Both the position numbers and the translations under genes were made by a program. A stretch of DNA of 52,647 bases from Bradyrhizobium iriomotense (lineage in GTDB: Bacteria; Pseudomonadota; Alphaproteobacteria; Rhizobiales; Xanthobacteraceae), in assembly GCF_030160715.1 (NCBI RefSeq), contig NZ_BSOW01000051.1, positions 1-52,647 of the forward strand, read 5' to 3'. The notes beneath the pieces are model-generated. The model worked only from the letters and a program-made list of their open reading frames with translations. It was not told the origin of the DNA and searched no databases. The stretch's first letter is position 1. The number at the start of each line of letters is the position of its first letter. Of this stretch, positions 43,613 through 52,295 are shown piece by piece.

Positions 43613-44418
43613 CTTAGCTCCAGATCAAGCAAGACCTGGAGAACCTCGACGCCTCCGATTATCTGCAACAGAAGCGGTTCGTCAACCCTGAGATCACCTT
43701 TGCGGCGGCATTCCGACAGGCATGACGGTCTTGCCAATGGAAGCATCGAGCTCCCTGGAGCAATCGTAGTGTCAAGCTCCGGGCGCTTGCATCTGATCGA
43801 TGAGTTTGGCCATAACACCGTCGCTTGCGACCGCACGGTTGTTGGTCACGCGACGCTCGTATCGGCTAAATGATCAGCGAGTGGCCCACGCCTGGGAAAC
43901 GCCGCCGCTGTGAAGCCCGCCACATAAATCGCACAGCGCGCCAAAGGGTTAAGAATCTCGGCCAGCGTTCCCTTATCGTCGTCGTTTTCTAGGCGTTGCG
44001 CGTGGAGAGGGATGGAGTGCTCTTGCGTACTTCCGCTTCGGTATCAACACTGCGGCTCTTTAGCGCCGGCAACTTGGATTGCGTAAAGTGCTCCCACTTG
44101 AACCGATCACAGAGGCCTCTCTCACTGCCTTATCGGGTACGAACAGATTTCTTGTTCATTCGGTAGTCGACGGAACATGAATCGTTCAGCGAAGTACAAA
44201 GCTTTCGCCGCGGTCAACTACCAATGCTAGTAATTGATCGAACTGACGGATCTGCACAATCCTAGATCAAAGGCCGTCGTGGACGCCGCACTAACCTGTT
44301 CGAAGGCGCGTGAACAGCTCAAGCGGGGACTCGTCGCTGGCACCACGGGTGTTGTCGTCAGCCCTGTCGAGTTGAATAGTGTGACCTAGCGGCAACCGCA
44401 AAATTGGAGGCTGAAGCC
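43613..44418. other. Gene-poor region
   Basis: About 800 bp with only fragments. Near 43620-43724 a short plus-strand frame (QIKQDLENLDASDYLQQKRF, then TFAAAFRQA, stop) reads like the end of a lost protein. The metE promoter should lie just above 43612. Nothing else can be named. Confidence 0.4.
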
Positions 44419-45348
44419 ATGACTGCAGCGGTCTTGTCGGACAAAGTCATTCCTCGCGCCGATATCATCAAACGCGCAGCGCGCATCGGCGCAGAAATCC
44501 GAAACATTAAGCTGTCAGGCGATCTGCCGGAGCAGACGATCGCCTCGATCAATGAGCTGCTATTGGAGCACAAGGTCATCTTCTTTCGCGAACAGGGGCA
44601 CCTCGATGATGCGGAGCAGGAGCGCTTTGCCGTTCGTTTCGGAAAGCTGGCACGTCATCCGACGCTCGGTGCGATTAAGGGAACAGCGTCGATCATCGAG
44701 CTTGATTCCGCCCGCGCCGGTAGCCGGGCCGACCTGTGGCACACTGATGGAACCTTCGTCGATGCCTACCCCAAGATTGCGGTGCTACGAGGCATTGTGA
44801 TGCCACCATTCGGTGGCGATACGGTCTGGTCAAACACCGTCACGGCCTACCTCGACCTAGCACCGCCGCTCCAACGGCTTGCAGACAGGCTCTGGGCCGT
44901 TCACAGTAACGCCTTCGACTATGCAATACTGGCCCGCGCCAGCGAGCTCGACAAGAAGCACTTGGACGAAATCTTCACTAAAACCATCTATCAGACTGAG
45001 CATCCCGTTGTGCGCGTGCACCCGGAGACCGGTGAACGCACGCTGGTGCTAGGCGCTCTGGTGCAAAACTTCGTTGGTGTCCCGAAATACGACGGCCAGA
45101 AGCTTTTTGATTTGTTTCAGTCTCATATCACTGCGCTCGAAAACACCGTACGTTGGAACTGGAAGGAAGGTGATGTAGCGATCTGGGACAATCGCGCCAC
45201 ACAACATTACGCGGTGAACGACTACGGCGACCAGCACCGCCTCGTTCATCGCGCAACCATCGCGGGCGAAGTACCCGTCAGCATCGATGGTCGGAGCAGC
45301 GTAACACGCGTAACGGCCCCCAAGCAGCCGGCCGCTGAGGTCGCCTAG
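44419..45348 (+). CDS. TauD/TfdA-family Fe(II)/2-oxoglutarate dioxygenase
   Basis: This 309-residue non-haem iron dioxygenase has the facial triad His108-Xaa-Asp110 (DLWHTDGTF) and His263 (RATQHYAVNDYG). The 2-oxoglutarate-binding Arg274 and Arg278 lie 11 and 15 residues after His263, exactly as in TauD. TFVDAYPKIAVLRGI is shared with the taurine/alkylsulfatase (AtsK) branch. Such enzymes hydroxylate a carbon next to a sulfonate, sulfate or aryloxy group and release sulfite, sulfate or phenol. GGAGG lies nine bases before the ATG at 44419 (an in-frame TTG at 44404 is less likely). It stands alone, so its substrate cannot be fixed. A sulfonate or a phosphonate is possible. Confidence 0.9.
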   Translation: MTAAVLSDKVIPRADIIKRAARIGAEIRNIKLSGDLPEQTIASINELLLEHKVIFFREQGHLDDAEQERFAVRFGKLARHPTLGAIKGTASIIELDSARAGSRADLWHTDGTFVDAYPKIAVLRGIVMPPFGGDTVWSNTVTAYLDLAPPLQRLADRLWAVHSNAFDYAILARASELDKKHLDEIFTKTIYQTEHPVVRVHPETGERTLVLGALVQNFVGVPKYDGQKLFDLFQSHITALENTVRWNWKEGDVAIWDNRATQHYAVNDYGDQHRLVHRATIAGEVPVSIDGRSSVTRVTAPKQPAAEVA

Positions 45349-46178
45349 ATGGGCCACAAGATCGGCTGCGACCCGGCCGATGGAAACTCTGCCGTTATAC
45401 GCTCGATGGCTGCGTGCAGTATTCGGCAGCTTGGTTCGCCATCGCACTCACTATGAACCGTAAGCGCTTAGCTGGAACCCTTGCTTCGGGATCTGGATAG
45501 CTGTGCGAAGAAGCCTCCGGCTTGGACGGAGGTTCGGGATGGGATTGGACAGCAAAAAGGACGTCCATTTGGACGGCTCATCGGCAGGGTCGGTGAGCCG
45601 GCTGGAGGTTCTTGAAGGGCCGTCACATCGGGTTCAGCAGCTACCTGGTGGTAGCGGTACTAGTATTCGACCAGCCGGCCGCGGGTTTTCGCCGATGGAT
45701 GTCGGTCCTGAGCCGCGCCACATGAGACGCACGCCTTTCGAAGAATGCTCTCTCCATGGGGCAACGATTGCCCGGTCGCGCGATCTGCCTACTTACGCGC
45801 AATGGTCTCGGCAGTTGCCGAGCAGCCGCCAGTCCTTCTGAGCCACCATCAGCACATCTTCTTGTCCACCCTACGTAGCCGCCGTGGTCGCGTCCTCGCC
45901 CATGAGAGGCTCGAGACGGGCGCTAAACTCCTTGAGCACACAACCTCGGTTTGGTGCTGAGGACGGCAAGAACGCTTCGCTCGTCGCTCTATTTGTTGAC
46001 GAGCCCTGTGAGGAAGAGCGCCAATTGGTCGCACGCCCCATCTGACATTGAGTTCGCGAATCGAGAAGCAGCCCCCTGCGGCTGATGTCACCTACCAACC
46101 TTAGCAATTGATGCAGTGGCGACCACATGGCAACCGAGCAGCAGCAAAAGTCAGGCCTCACACGCTAAGGAAGTCGGG
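45349..46178. other. Gene-poor region
   Basis: Low-quality frames lie on both strands. A hairpin CCTCCG/CGGAGG (45514-45532) is not followed by a T-run. The phrase SRLEVLEGPSHR at about 45590-45635 recalls the beginning of IS66-type OrfA proteins but is too short to call. Confidence 0.35.
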
Positions 46179-47936
46179 ATGCAATATGGATCTGCCTGCG
46201 CCAGCAGGCGCGATGGATCTGCTGTCTCGTCATCTACAGCTGTGATGTCTACTCCTACAGCGGTCGTTCCCGTCTCATGGAAGCCGCTAGCTAACTTTCT
46301 CGCGCGATCCTCGAGGACCAAGCCCTCAAAGGTCTCGGCGCTTCGTTGCCGTCCATCGCTTCCTATCACGGCTAGCGCGCTGCGGACGAAATTCCATGGA
46401 GCCAACGCGCAGAGATGGATTACTATCGCACTGTCCATCGCTGCGAGTCCCGTCGGGGATCCGGCGCTGGTACAAGCTGCCACCGTGCCTAGCCCGCAAA
46501 GCGGCACGCCTAATGAGGCTACCCAAGGACGAATTCAAAAGAAGAACCGCCCGGCTACGCCGTACCGAAGGCACCGGTCCCAACAAGCGGTGCATCTCAT
46601 CGATAGGGCAGCGCTTGCACAAACGGTCGATGCGTTTGCAGCAAAGCGCGACGGTGCGGTTGTAGTTGCAAAGAACAAAACTCCGCAGAACGCCGGGCCT
46701 TTTGCAAAGTTCGAGGACTTGCGCGAAAAAGGTATGTGGCTCAATATTCCTGGTCCGGCCGATACAATAGATCAGGATTACGGCGGCGTTAGATCTGCGC
46801 TGGGAGAAGTCGGGATCGGCTATGTTGGCGGGACAGTAAACACCTTCGTGGCCAATCAGCTGCCGAATGCGGCGAAGAGCACTATTCGTGATCAGCTATA
46901 TGCTGGTCAGAACCCGACATTCAATACCCTGAATTTCATGATCGTGACGTATGATCTCAGCCGCTTTGGGATTCCCGATGGTCAGATCATCGTGGGAGCT
47001 CAGCAGCAGTATTGGACATGGAAGCCCGGGGGGCCAGATAGAGTTGGGATCAATACGATAGCCTACTATCAGACGTTTTTTGGCGGGAAGCTCGAACTCA
47101 AAACGGGCTATCTCAGGAACATAAATGAGTTCGCGGGCACGGTGGTCGGGGGAAACGCAGCAGTAAACGTTTTTGGAGCTTCATCCAATATTTTGTACCA
47201 AGCTGGGATGAGCAACAATGCCGCGCCGACGCCAGCTCTCAATCTGAAGTACAATTTTGATGATCGGTTCTACGACAGGATTTCAATACAGCGTTCACTC
47301 AGTCCAGACGGTCAGTTTGCGCACATTCTCGAAAATCCGACTGGGTTAGACTGGAGCACGACGAACGCGGGCGTTCTTCTACTGGACGAAGCCGGCTACA
47401 AGAACAAAGCTGCTCCAGGCTTACCGGAGACTTGGTTGCGGGCAGGTGCCGGTTTCAACAATAGCAGCTACATCGACTTGCAGTATCCGAAGCAAGCGAG
47501 AGCCGACGGGAATAGCATCTATTACGTGGCAGCGGACAGGCAACTCTGGCAGTCGGATGTCCAAGGCTCACCAACTCGTGGCGTCTATGCAGGATTTTCT
47601 GTGATGTACGCGCCGCCCGACTTAAATAGAGTGAGTGAGTATTGCGAGCTCCGTCTCTACGCAAAGGGGCTGTTTGACAGCCGTCCACGTGATCAGATTG
47701 CGATTGTCGCCACCAACACAGCGTGGAGCAACGTTGCAGTAAAAGCTGCGGCGGCCAAGGGCCATCTTGTGCATCGCAACAGTACGGCGCTTTCCGGCAC
47801 GTACACGGCGCATCTGGCGCCCGGGGTATATTCAAGCTTAGGACTGACATACATCAATAACCCGACAAGCATCACATACACACCGCGAACGGGACATGCG
47901 TTGAACGTGTTAGTGTCTACGTCGATATTCTTCTAG
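46179..47936 (+). CDS. OprB-family carbohydrate-selective porin
   Basis: This outer-membrane porin of the OprB type has a body beginning GPFAKFEDLREKGMWLNIPG. Alternating strands follow (GVRSALGEVGIGYVGGTVNT, LELKTGYLRNINEFAGTVVG, TWLRAGAGFNNSSYIDLQYP), and it ends in a terminal Phe (NVLVSTSIFF), the usual barrel-assembly signal. AAGGA lies upstream of the ATG at 46179, but the first 85 codons are Ser/Arg-rich and unlike a porin. A signal-peptide-like segment (WITIALSIAASPVGDPALVQA) occurs near residue 87. The genuine start may have been lost or the 5' end may have recombined, so export is uncertain. Confidence 0.82.
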   Translation: MQYGSACASRRDGSAVSSSTAVMSTPTAVVPVSWKPLANFLARSSRTKPSKVSALRCRPSLPITASALRTKFHGANAQRWITIALSIAASPVGDPALVQAATVPSPQSGTPNEATQGRIQKKNRPATPYRRHRSQQAVHLIDRAALAQTVDAFAAKRDGAVVVAKNKTPQNAGPFAKFEDLREKGMWLNIPGPADTIDQDYGGVRSALGEVGIGYVGGTVNTFVANQLPNAAKSTIRDQLYAGQNPTFNTLNFMIVTYDLSRFGIPDGQIIVGAQQQYWTWKPGGPDRVGINTIAYYQTFFGGKLELKTGYLRNINEFAGTVVGGNAAVNVFGASSNILYQAGMSNNAAPTPALNLKYNFDDRFYDRISIQRSLSPDGQFAHILENPTGLDWSTTNAGVLLLDEAGYKNKAAPGLPETWLRAGAGFNNSSYIDLQYPKQARADGNSIYYVAADRQLWQSDVQGSPTRGVYAGFSVMYAPPDLNRVSEYCELRLYAKGLFDSRPRDQIAIVATNTAWSNVAVKAAAAKGHLVHRNSTALSGTYTAHLAPGVYSSLGLTYINNPTSITYTPRTGHALNVLVSTSIFF

Positions 47937-48440
47937 GCCTCGAAAAATAGGGGGAGACTCACAAGTATGCCAATGTGGATCTTGCAATGCTGTCGGTGTC
48001 CGTCATATTAGGCGAACATCGCAGCCAGCCGGTGTGACGCCCAACGCGTAGATGGCCAATTGTTATGTGGTGACAGGATCCTGGCGGTTGTTCGGCTAGC
48101 GTGGCTTCTTGGCTCCATGCAGGTCAGCACCCGTCGCAATTTGGGTCAGGCGGCGGCGGGCGCCATGTGTCCAGAACAGTTCTATCTCGGCTGGTCATCC
48201 TTCTGCTGTAGGGAAACGAAATTATCAATCTATCGGCAAAGCTCGCGGTATCTTGGACCTGGACCGCGCCCCGCTCGGCTTAAGCGAATATCAAAACAGT
48301 GCTCACTAGGGCAGCTCTAGGATTTGACCTTGCCAGTTCGCGGTAAGAATTTGCTGGAGATACTGGCTCGCTAAAATTTGCCTACTCTGGGGAAGCCCCG
48401 CGATAGATGGTCACCCGTAAAAACGCGAAAACGCCGTATC
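47937..48440. other. Intergenic region
   Basis: No gene recognised. A weak -24/-12-like element (AGGATTTGACCTTGCC, about 48318-48333) has the correct GG-N10-GC spacing upstream of the aspartase gene, but its -24 half is poor. Confidence 0.3.
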
Positions 48441-49844
48441 ATGGGCCAAATGCGAACTGAAGAAGACGTTATTGGTGAGAGGCAACTGCCCGCGGACGCG
48501 CTCTACGGCATCAATACCCTCCGGGCGTTGGAGAATTTTCCACTCACGCGCCGCACGATCGCGACGTTGCCTGAGTTTGTCCCCGCACTGGCGATGATAA
48601 AAGAAGCGGCGGCGCGTGCGAATCAAGAGATCGGCGCGCTGTCAGCGCAGAAAGCGGAAGCCATCATTGAGGCGTCCCAAGAGATCCGCGCCGGAAAGCA
48701 CGATGCGCACCTCATTGTCGACGTGCTCGAAGGCTCTGGCGGTACATCGTCCAACATGAACCTCAATGAGGTCATCGCAAATGTGGCCGCGCTGCTGGCC
48801 GGAAAGCCGGTTGGTGACTACACTTTCATCCATCCAAATGATCACGTAAATCTCAGTCAATCCACCAATGACGTAATTCCGACGGCCATGAAGCTTGCGG
48901 TCTTTCGGGTATCGGAGGGGACTTCGCCCGCGCTAATGCGACTGGCCGCCGCATTCTCGGAAAAGAAGAAGGAGCATTCTCAAACCCTTCGGCTGGGCCG
49001 GACATGTTTGCAGGATGCCGTCCCAATGCTGTTTGGTCAGACTTTCGGGGCCTATAAGGCGGTCATAGAACGTCACGCTGAGCATGTGGAGGAGTTGCGG
49101 CGCCAACTCCTGGTCGTTCCGCTCGGCGGAACTGCGGTTGGTACCGGATTGAATTCCAGACCGGGCTATAAACAGGCGGTTTTCCGCCATTTGTCAGCTC
49201 TGGTTGGCCACGAGGTCAAATCGGCGGCCGATCCATTCGACGGAATGCAGAACTTAGACGCGTGTGCTCGGTTGTCAGCTGAACTTCGAAATTCAGCAAA
49301 TTCTCTCTGGAAGATCGCCAACGATCTCATTGTGCTCTCGTCCGGTCCCGTCGGCGCTGTCGGGGAAATTGCGTTGCCTGCGATCCAGGCTGGATCTTCG
49401 ATTATGCCTGGCAAGGTAAATCCGGTTGTTCCGATAGCGGTTTGTCAGGCAGCGTTTGCCATCTCCGGGAACGATGCTGCCATAGCAATGGCCTGCCAAC
49501 AAGGACTGCTGGAGATCAACTGCTACGGCATGCTAGTCTGCGATCGCCTGACCGAATCCATCACTCTCCTCCAGCGTTCGGCGACTATTTTGGTCGATCG
49601 GTGTGTACGCTCGCTTACAGTAAATGAGGAGCGGTCGCGGCAGAATCTGCTTGCGTCGTGTGCGCTAGCAACAGCGTTGGTACCCAAGTTCGGGTACGCA
49701 AGTGTTGCTGCGATCGTGCGGGCGGCGCTCGATGAACATCGATCGTTTCTCGACGTCGCCATCGAACGTGGATTGCTGGGGCAGAAAGACGTGCATTCAC
49801 TTATGCGCTGTGCCGCCGCCCAATCGACGCTCACGGCGGAGTGA
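48441..49844 (+). CDS. aspA: Aspartate ammonia-lyase (aspartase)
   Basis: Aspartase reversibly converts L-aspartate to fumarate and ammonia. The 467-residue protein has the superfamily signature GSSIMPGKVNPV (near residue 318), an active-site loop. Substrate motifs are EGSGGTSSNMNLNEV and HVNLSQSTNDVIPTAM, the pattern of aspartase and fumarase C. The opening (TEEDVIGERQLPADALYGIN) has the Arg and Tyr typical of aspartase. ATG starts at 48441 or 48450 are possible; a TTG at 48378 is unlikely. No ribosome site is strong. In a root nodule it would release ammonia and feed fumarate into the TCA cycle. It has no operon partner here. Confidence 0.9.
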   Translation: MGQMRTEEDVIGERQLPADALYGINTLRALENFPLTRRTIATLPEFVPALAMIKEAAARANQEIGALSAQKAEAIIEASQEIRAGKHDAHLIVDVLEGSGGTSSNMNLNEVIANVAALLAGKPVGDYTFIHPNDHVNLSQSTNDVIPTAMKLAVFRVSEGTSPALMRLAAAFSEKKKEHSQTLRLGRTCLQDAVPMLFGQTFGAYKAVIERHAEHVEELRRQLLVVPLGGTAVGTGLNSRPGYKQAVFRHLSALVGHEVKSAADPFDGMQNLDACARLSAELRNSANSLWKIANDLIVLSSGPVGAVGEIALPAIQAGSSIMPGKVNPVVPIAVCQAAFAISGNDAAIAMACQQGLLEINCYGMLVCDRLTESITLLQRSATILVDRCVRSLTVNEERSRQNLLASCALATALVPKFGYASVAAIVRAALDEHRSFLDVAIERGLLGQKDVHSLMRCAAAQSTLTAE

Positions 49845-50705
49845 GGTAGATCTGCCAAAGGGAAGATTGCCAATTCTTAGAGAGGTATCGGATCGCGGAG
49901 GTTCTCCTCTTGCTCAGCGGCGTACATTAAACGCGAGAAAGACCTCGCAAACGGTTGCGAGGCGTTCGCGGCGATCGCCGTGCCTCTGGTCATTCCTAGC
50001 TCAGCGAGCAGCGAGAGAAGAGCCTCCGTATCACTGGCCACGGTCGACGTCGTGCCGCAAGTGCGGGGATGCAGTCGACGGGAACAGCGCCCTGCCTGGA
50101 CGCGACGCAGATGGCATCGTCGGGGAATCCGGATGTCAGCACCGGCCGCCGATGACAAAGACCTCCGTTCCGTTCCAGGCCAGAACACGCGCGCCCGTTC
50201 GCGACTCTCGAGCTCATTCCAATTGTTCTCATATGGGAAGTTTTAGAGTCCGCACCACCTAGCGTTCTCGTTCGAGACAATGTGTCGCGACTCTGACGTC
50301 TTGAGATCACTGCTGCTGGACAAGCCTGGCGTGTTTCTCAGGTCGTGTCCGATCGGATGGGGCGAGTCACGCCGTTTGGGCACTGGTACGATGCTTGCTT
50401 AGGGTGGTCAAACGATGTGTTCGCGTCGTCTAAACCGAACTTATCCGTCCCCTCATCGCCTTGGCTCCTTAACAAGATTAGCTTTGCGAAGATTGGCATG
50501 TCAGGTGTTGTTGGCGCGTTTCTCTCGTCTTTGATGTGCCTGCCCTTCCTAGTTCTCGGCGCGTCGTTACGTGCAGGCATGATCGAATCGATCTGTTTGC
50601 GTTCGAGATGCCAGCTCGAGAAGGACGGTAGCGCGCGAAGAGAAGCTTGCACAATTCAATGCGAATCTTCCCCATGCGCGGTGCATCCCTGTTTGAGGTT
50701 AAATC
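49845..50705. other. Gene-poor region
   Basis: Fragmentary frames only. On the minus strand, 49877-50310 has protein-like phrases in two frames (TEALLSLLAELGMTRG; ICVASRQGAVPVDC) that could be the end of a decayed HMG-CoA lyase-like gene, but the match is too weak to name. The last bases before 50706 carry GAGGTTAA as a ribosome site for the HAD gene. Confidence 0.35.
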
Positions 50706-51386
50706 ATGAAACCTGCTCTTGTCTTCGATTGGAATGGCACGCTACTCGACGATGCGCATGTGCTACTACAGACGACGAATGCCATACTAGATCGCTTCGG
50801 TCGCGCAACTATCGATATGAATACGTTTCGGGAACATTGCGACATCCCACTTTCTATCCTTTATCGCGGACTGGGAATGTCGGAATCGGAAGTTGCTGCC
50901 GTGGATCGAGATGCGGGTGCAATGTTTCACGACACGTACGAACGCTTTGCCAGCAAAGCTGATCTGCGCGAGGGCGCGCGTAGAATTTTGGAAATAGCGC
51001 ACGAACAGGCGGCTTCGTCCATCATTGTGAGCAACCATGTTGTCGACCCTCTCCGATCGCAATTGCGAAGGCTTGGAATCAATGACTACATTAGCGAGGT
51101 GATTGCCTTTGAAAGCCGCGCCACGCAGTTCAAATCGATGAGCAAAGGGGAGCGGCTTGGTCTCTATATGCAGGAGAACGACCTGAAGCCGCCGGCGACC
51201 TTCATCATCGGCGATATGCCGGTCGAAACGAATATTGCTCGCGACCTCGGGCTCATAAGTATATCCATTACCGGCGGATTTGTTTCCGATTCGCGATTGC
51301 AGGCAGCAGAACCGGACTACATCATTCGCAGCCATCACGAGCTGTTGCCGATCTTGCAGAGGCACGGGTATTTCCGGGACACATAA
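50706..51386 (+). CDS. HAD-superfamily hydrolase (phosphoglycolate phosphatase-like)
   Basis: This 226-residue protein has the HAD Rossmann fold with an alpha-helical C1 cap. Motif I is DWNGTLLDD (Asp8 nucleophile), motif II is the Ser of IIVSNH, a Lys lies in QFKSMSKGERLG, and motif IV is IIGDMPVETNIA. The second Asp of motif I (DxD) is Asn10. In phosphatases that Asp is the acid/base, and in phosphonoacetaldehyde hydrolase it is Ala, so ordinary phosphatase activity is doubtful. No neighbour suggests its substrate. Confidence 0.85.
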   Translation: MKPALVFDWNGTLLDDAHVLLQTTNAILDRFGRATIDMNTFREHCDIPLSILYRGLGMSESEVAAVDRDAGAMFHDTYERFASKADLREGARRILEIAHEQAASSIIVSNHVVDPLRSQLRRLGINDYISEVIAFESRATQFKSMSKGERLGLYMQENDLKPPATFIIGDMPVETNIARDLGLISISITGGFVSDSRLQAAEPDYIIRSHHELLPILQRHGYFRDT

Positions 51387-51529
51387 AATCATGGTCGAGA
51401 ACAATGACCCGACGTCCCCTAGAGCGATGAAGCCACTCTCATGTGGATCGGTGCTGCCCTCAGGTAAGCCGACATTACCTCAACCGGCGTGCCCATGGAC
51501 TCTTCTGCTTATTGTGGCGGCCAGCGGCC

Positions 51530-51730
51530 GAGGTGCGCGAGTTCGTGTCGCGCGACCTTGACCTATGGGCCTACCAGCGCGGCGTCACGCTGGACTTCTC
51601 ACGACCCGGTAAGCCAACCGACAATGCGTTCATCGAGGCCGTCAACGGTCGCTTCCGGGGCGAATGCCTCAACACTCACTGGTTCCTCAGCCTTGCGGCC
51701 ATACGCGATGCTTCTGTCGGCGTGTCTTGA
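51530..51730 (+). pseudogene. IS3-family transposase OrfB, C-terminal remnant
   Basis: The frame encodes the end of a DDE transposase: EFVSRDLDLWAYQRGVTLDF, FSRPGKPTDNAFIEAVNGRF with the catalytic Glu, and ECLNTHWFLSL. The region before the second Asp is missing, and the frame ends abruptly at 51730. It belongs to a different IS3 subgroup from the element at 2.7-4.1 kb. Confidence 0.8.
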
Positions 51731-51870
51731 TGAATTGATATGCTTATCATTTCTTTGAGGGGGTGTGATTCTGCTAGGACCGGAGAAACATTGGCGGATG
51801 GCGACATTTTCCATTGTCAGCGAACGGTGACATGCGGCAATGTAAGCGAGCGCTGACATTTGGATCGCCT

Positions 51871-52098
51871 ATGCTCATTCGTACCTCGGCCGACCTCGGC
51901 GTGGTCATTCGCGACAGACGCAAACGTCTCAAGCTCGAGCAGTCGACATTGGCCAAGCGGATCGGCGTTAGCCGTCAGTGGCTGATCGACGTCGAGCACG
52001 GTCATCCGCGCGCCGAGTTGGCGCTTGTCCTCCGCGCCCTCGATGCCCTTGGCATCCATTTGGACGCAAACACTGGAACGCCCACCAGCCGCGCGTAA
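51871..52098 (+). CDS. hipB: HipB-like XRE-family antitoxin
   Basis: This 75-residue antitoxin has a lambda-repressor-type helix-turn-helix (LGVVIRDRRKRLKLEQSTLA, then KRIGVSRQWLIDVEHGHPRA). It ends in LVLRALDALGIHLDANT, as in HipB proteins paired with the HipA Ser/Thr kinase toxin. The ATG at 51871 gives the family's usual MLIRT start. Beyond the TAA at 52096-52098 the same frame carries on as TAAVVINAIVTKAKKGKA to a TGA that overlaps the hipA ATG. The TAA may therefore be a nonsense change (CAA to TAA) that shortens the protein by about 18 residues. Confidence 0.82.
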   Translation: MLIRTSADLGVVIRDRRKRLKLEQSTLAKRIGVSRQWLIDVEHGHPRAELALVLRALDALGIHLDANTGTPTSRA

Positions 52099-52152
52099 AC
52101 CGCCGCGGTTGTTATCAATGCCATCGTCACCAAAGCCAAGAAGGGCAAAGCA

Positions 52153-52295
52153 TGACGAGTGGCCGCGTGCGCAACGATGCCCGTGGCCGGCTGACCTTTG
52201 TCTACAACAATGATTGGCGCGGCACACGGGGAGCTTATCCTCACTCACCTAGTCCACCGCGAGATGCCCCCGGCGTTCAGGCTGGGGAGGGATAG
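52153..52295 (+). pseudogene. hipA: hipA toxin kinase, 5' remnant
   Basis: Starting at an ATGA overlap with the extended hipB frame, the first residues GRVRNDARGRLTFVYNNDW and RGAYPHS correspond to the N-terminal 'small subdomain' of HipA kinases (RLxFxYxxxW). The frame ends at 52295 next to an IS200-type transposase gene on the other strand. The kinase domain is absent, so the toxin is dead. Confidence 0.6.

Noticed and set aside
45503..45841. Possible IS66 OrfA remnant
   Set aside because: Only a dozen residues (SRLEVLEGPSHR) look right and the following text does not resemble any transposase.
46151..46507. Minus-strand 118-residue frame with GGDEF-like C-terminal wording (VGVDITAVDDETADPSRLL)
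   Set aside because: It overlaps the porin frame antisense, has no GGDEF or nucleotide-binding motif, and the resemblance is limited to a few residues.
48318..48333. Second sigma-54-like element upstream of the aspartase gene
   Set aside because: Spacing is right but the -24 half (AGGATT) is a poor match, so it is mentioned only in the intergenic note.
49877..50310. Possible HMG-CoA lyase-like remnant on the minus strand
   Set aside because: Phrases are short, divided between two frames and lack metal-binding motifs.
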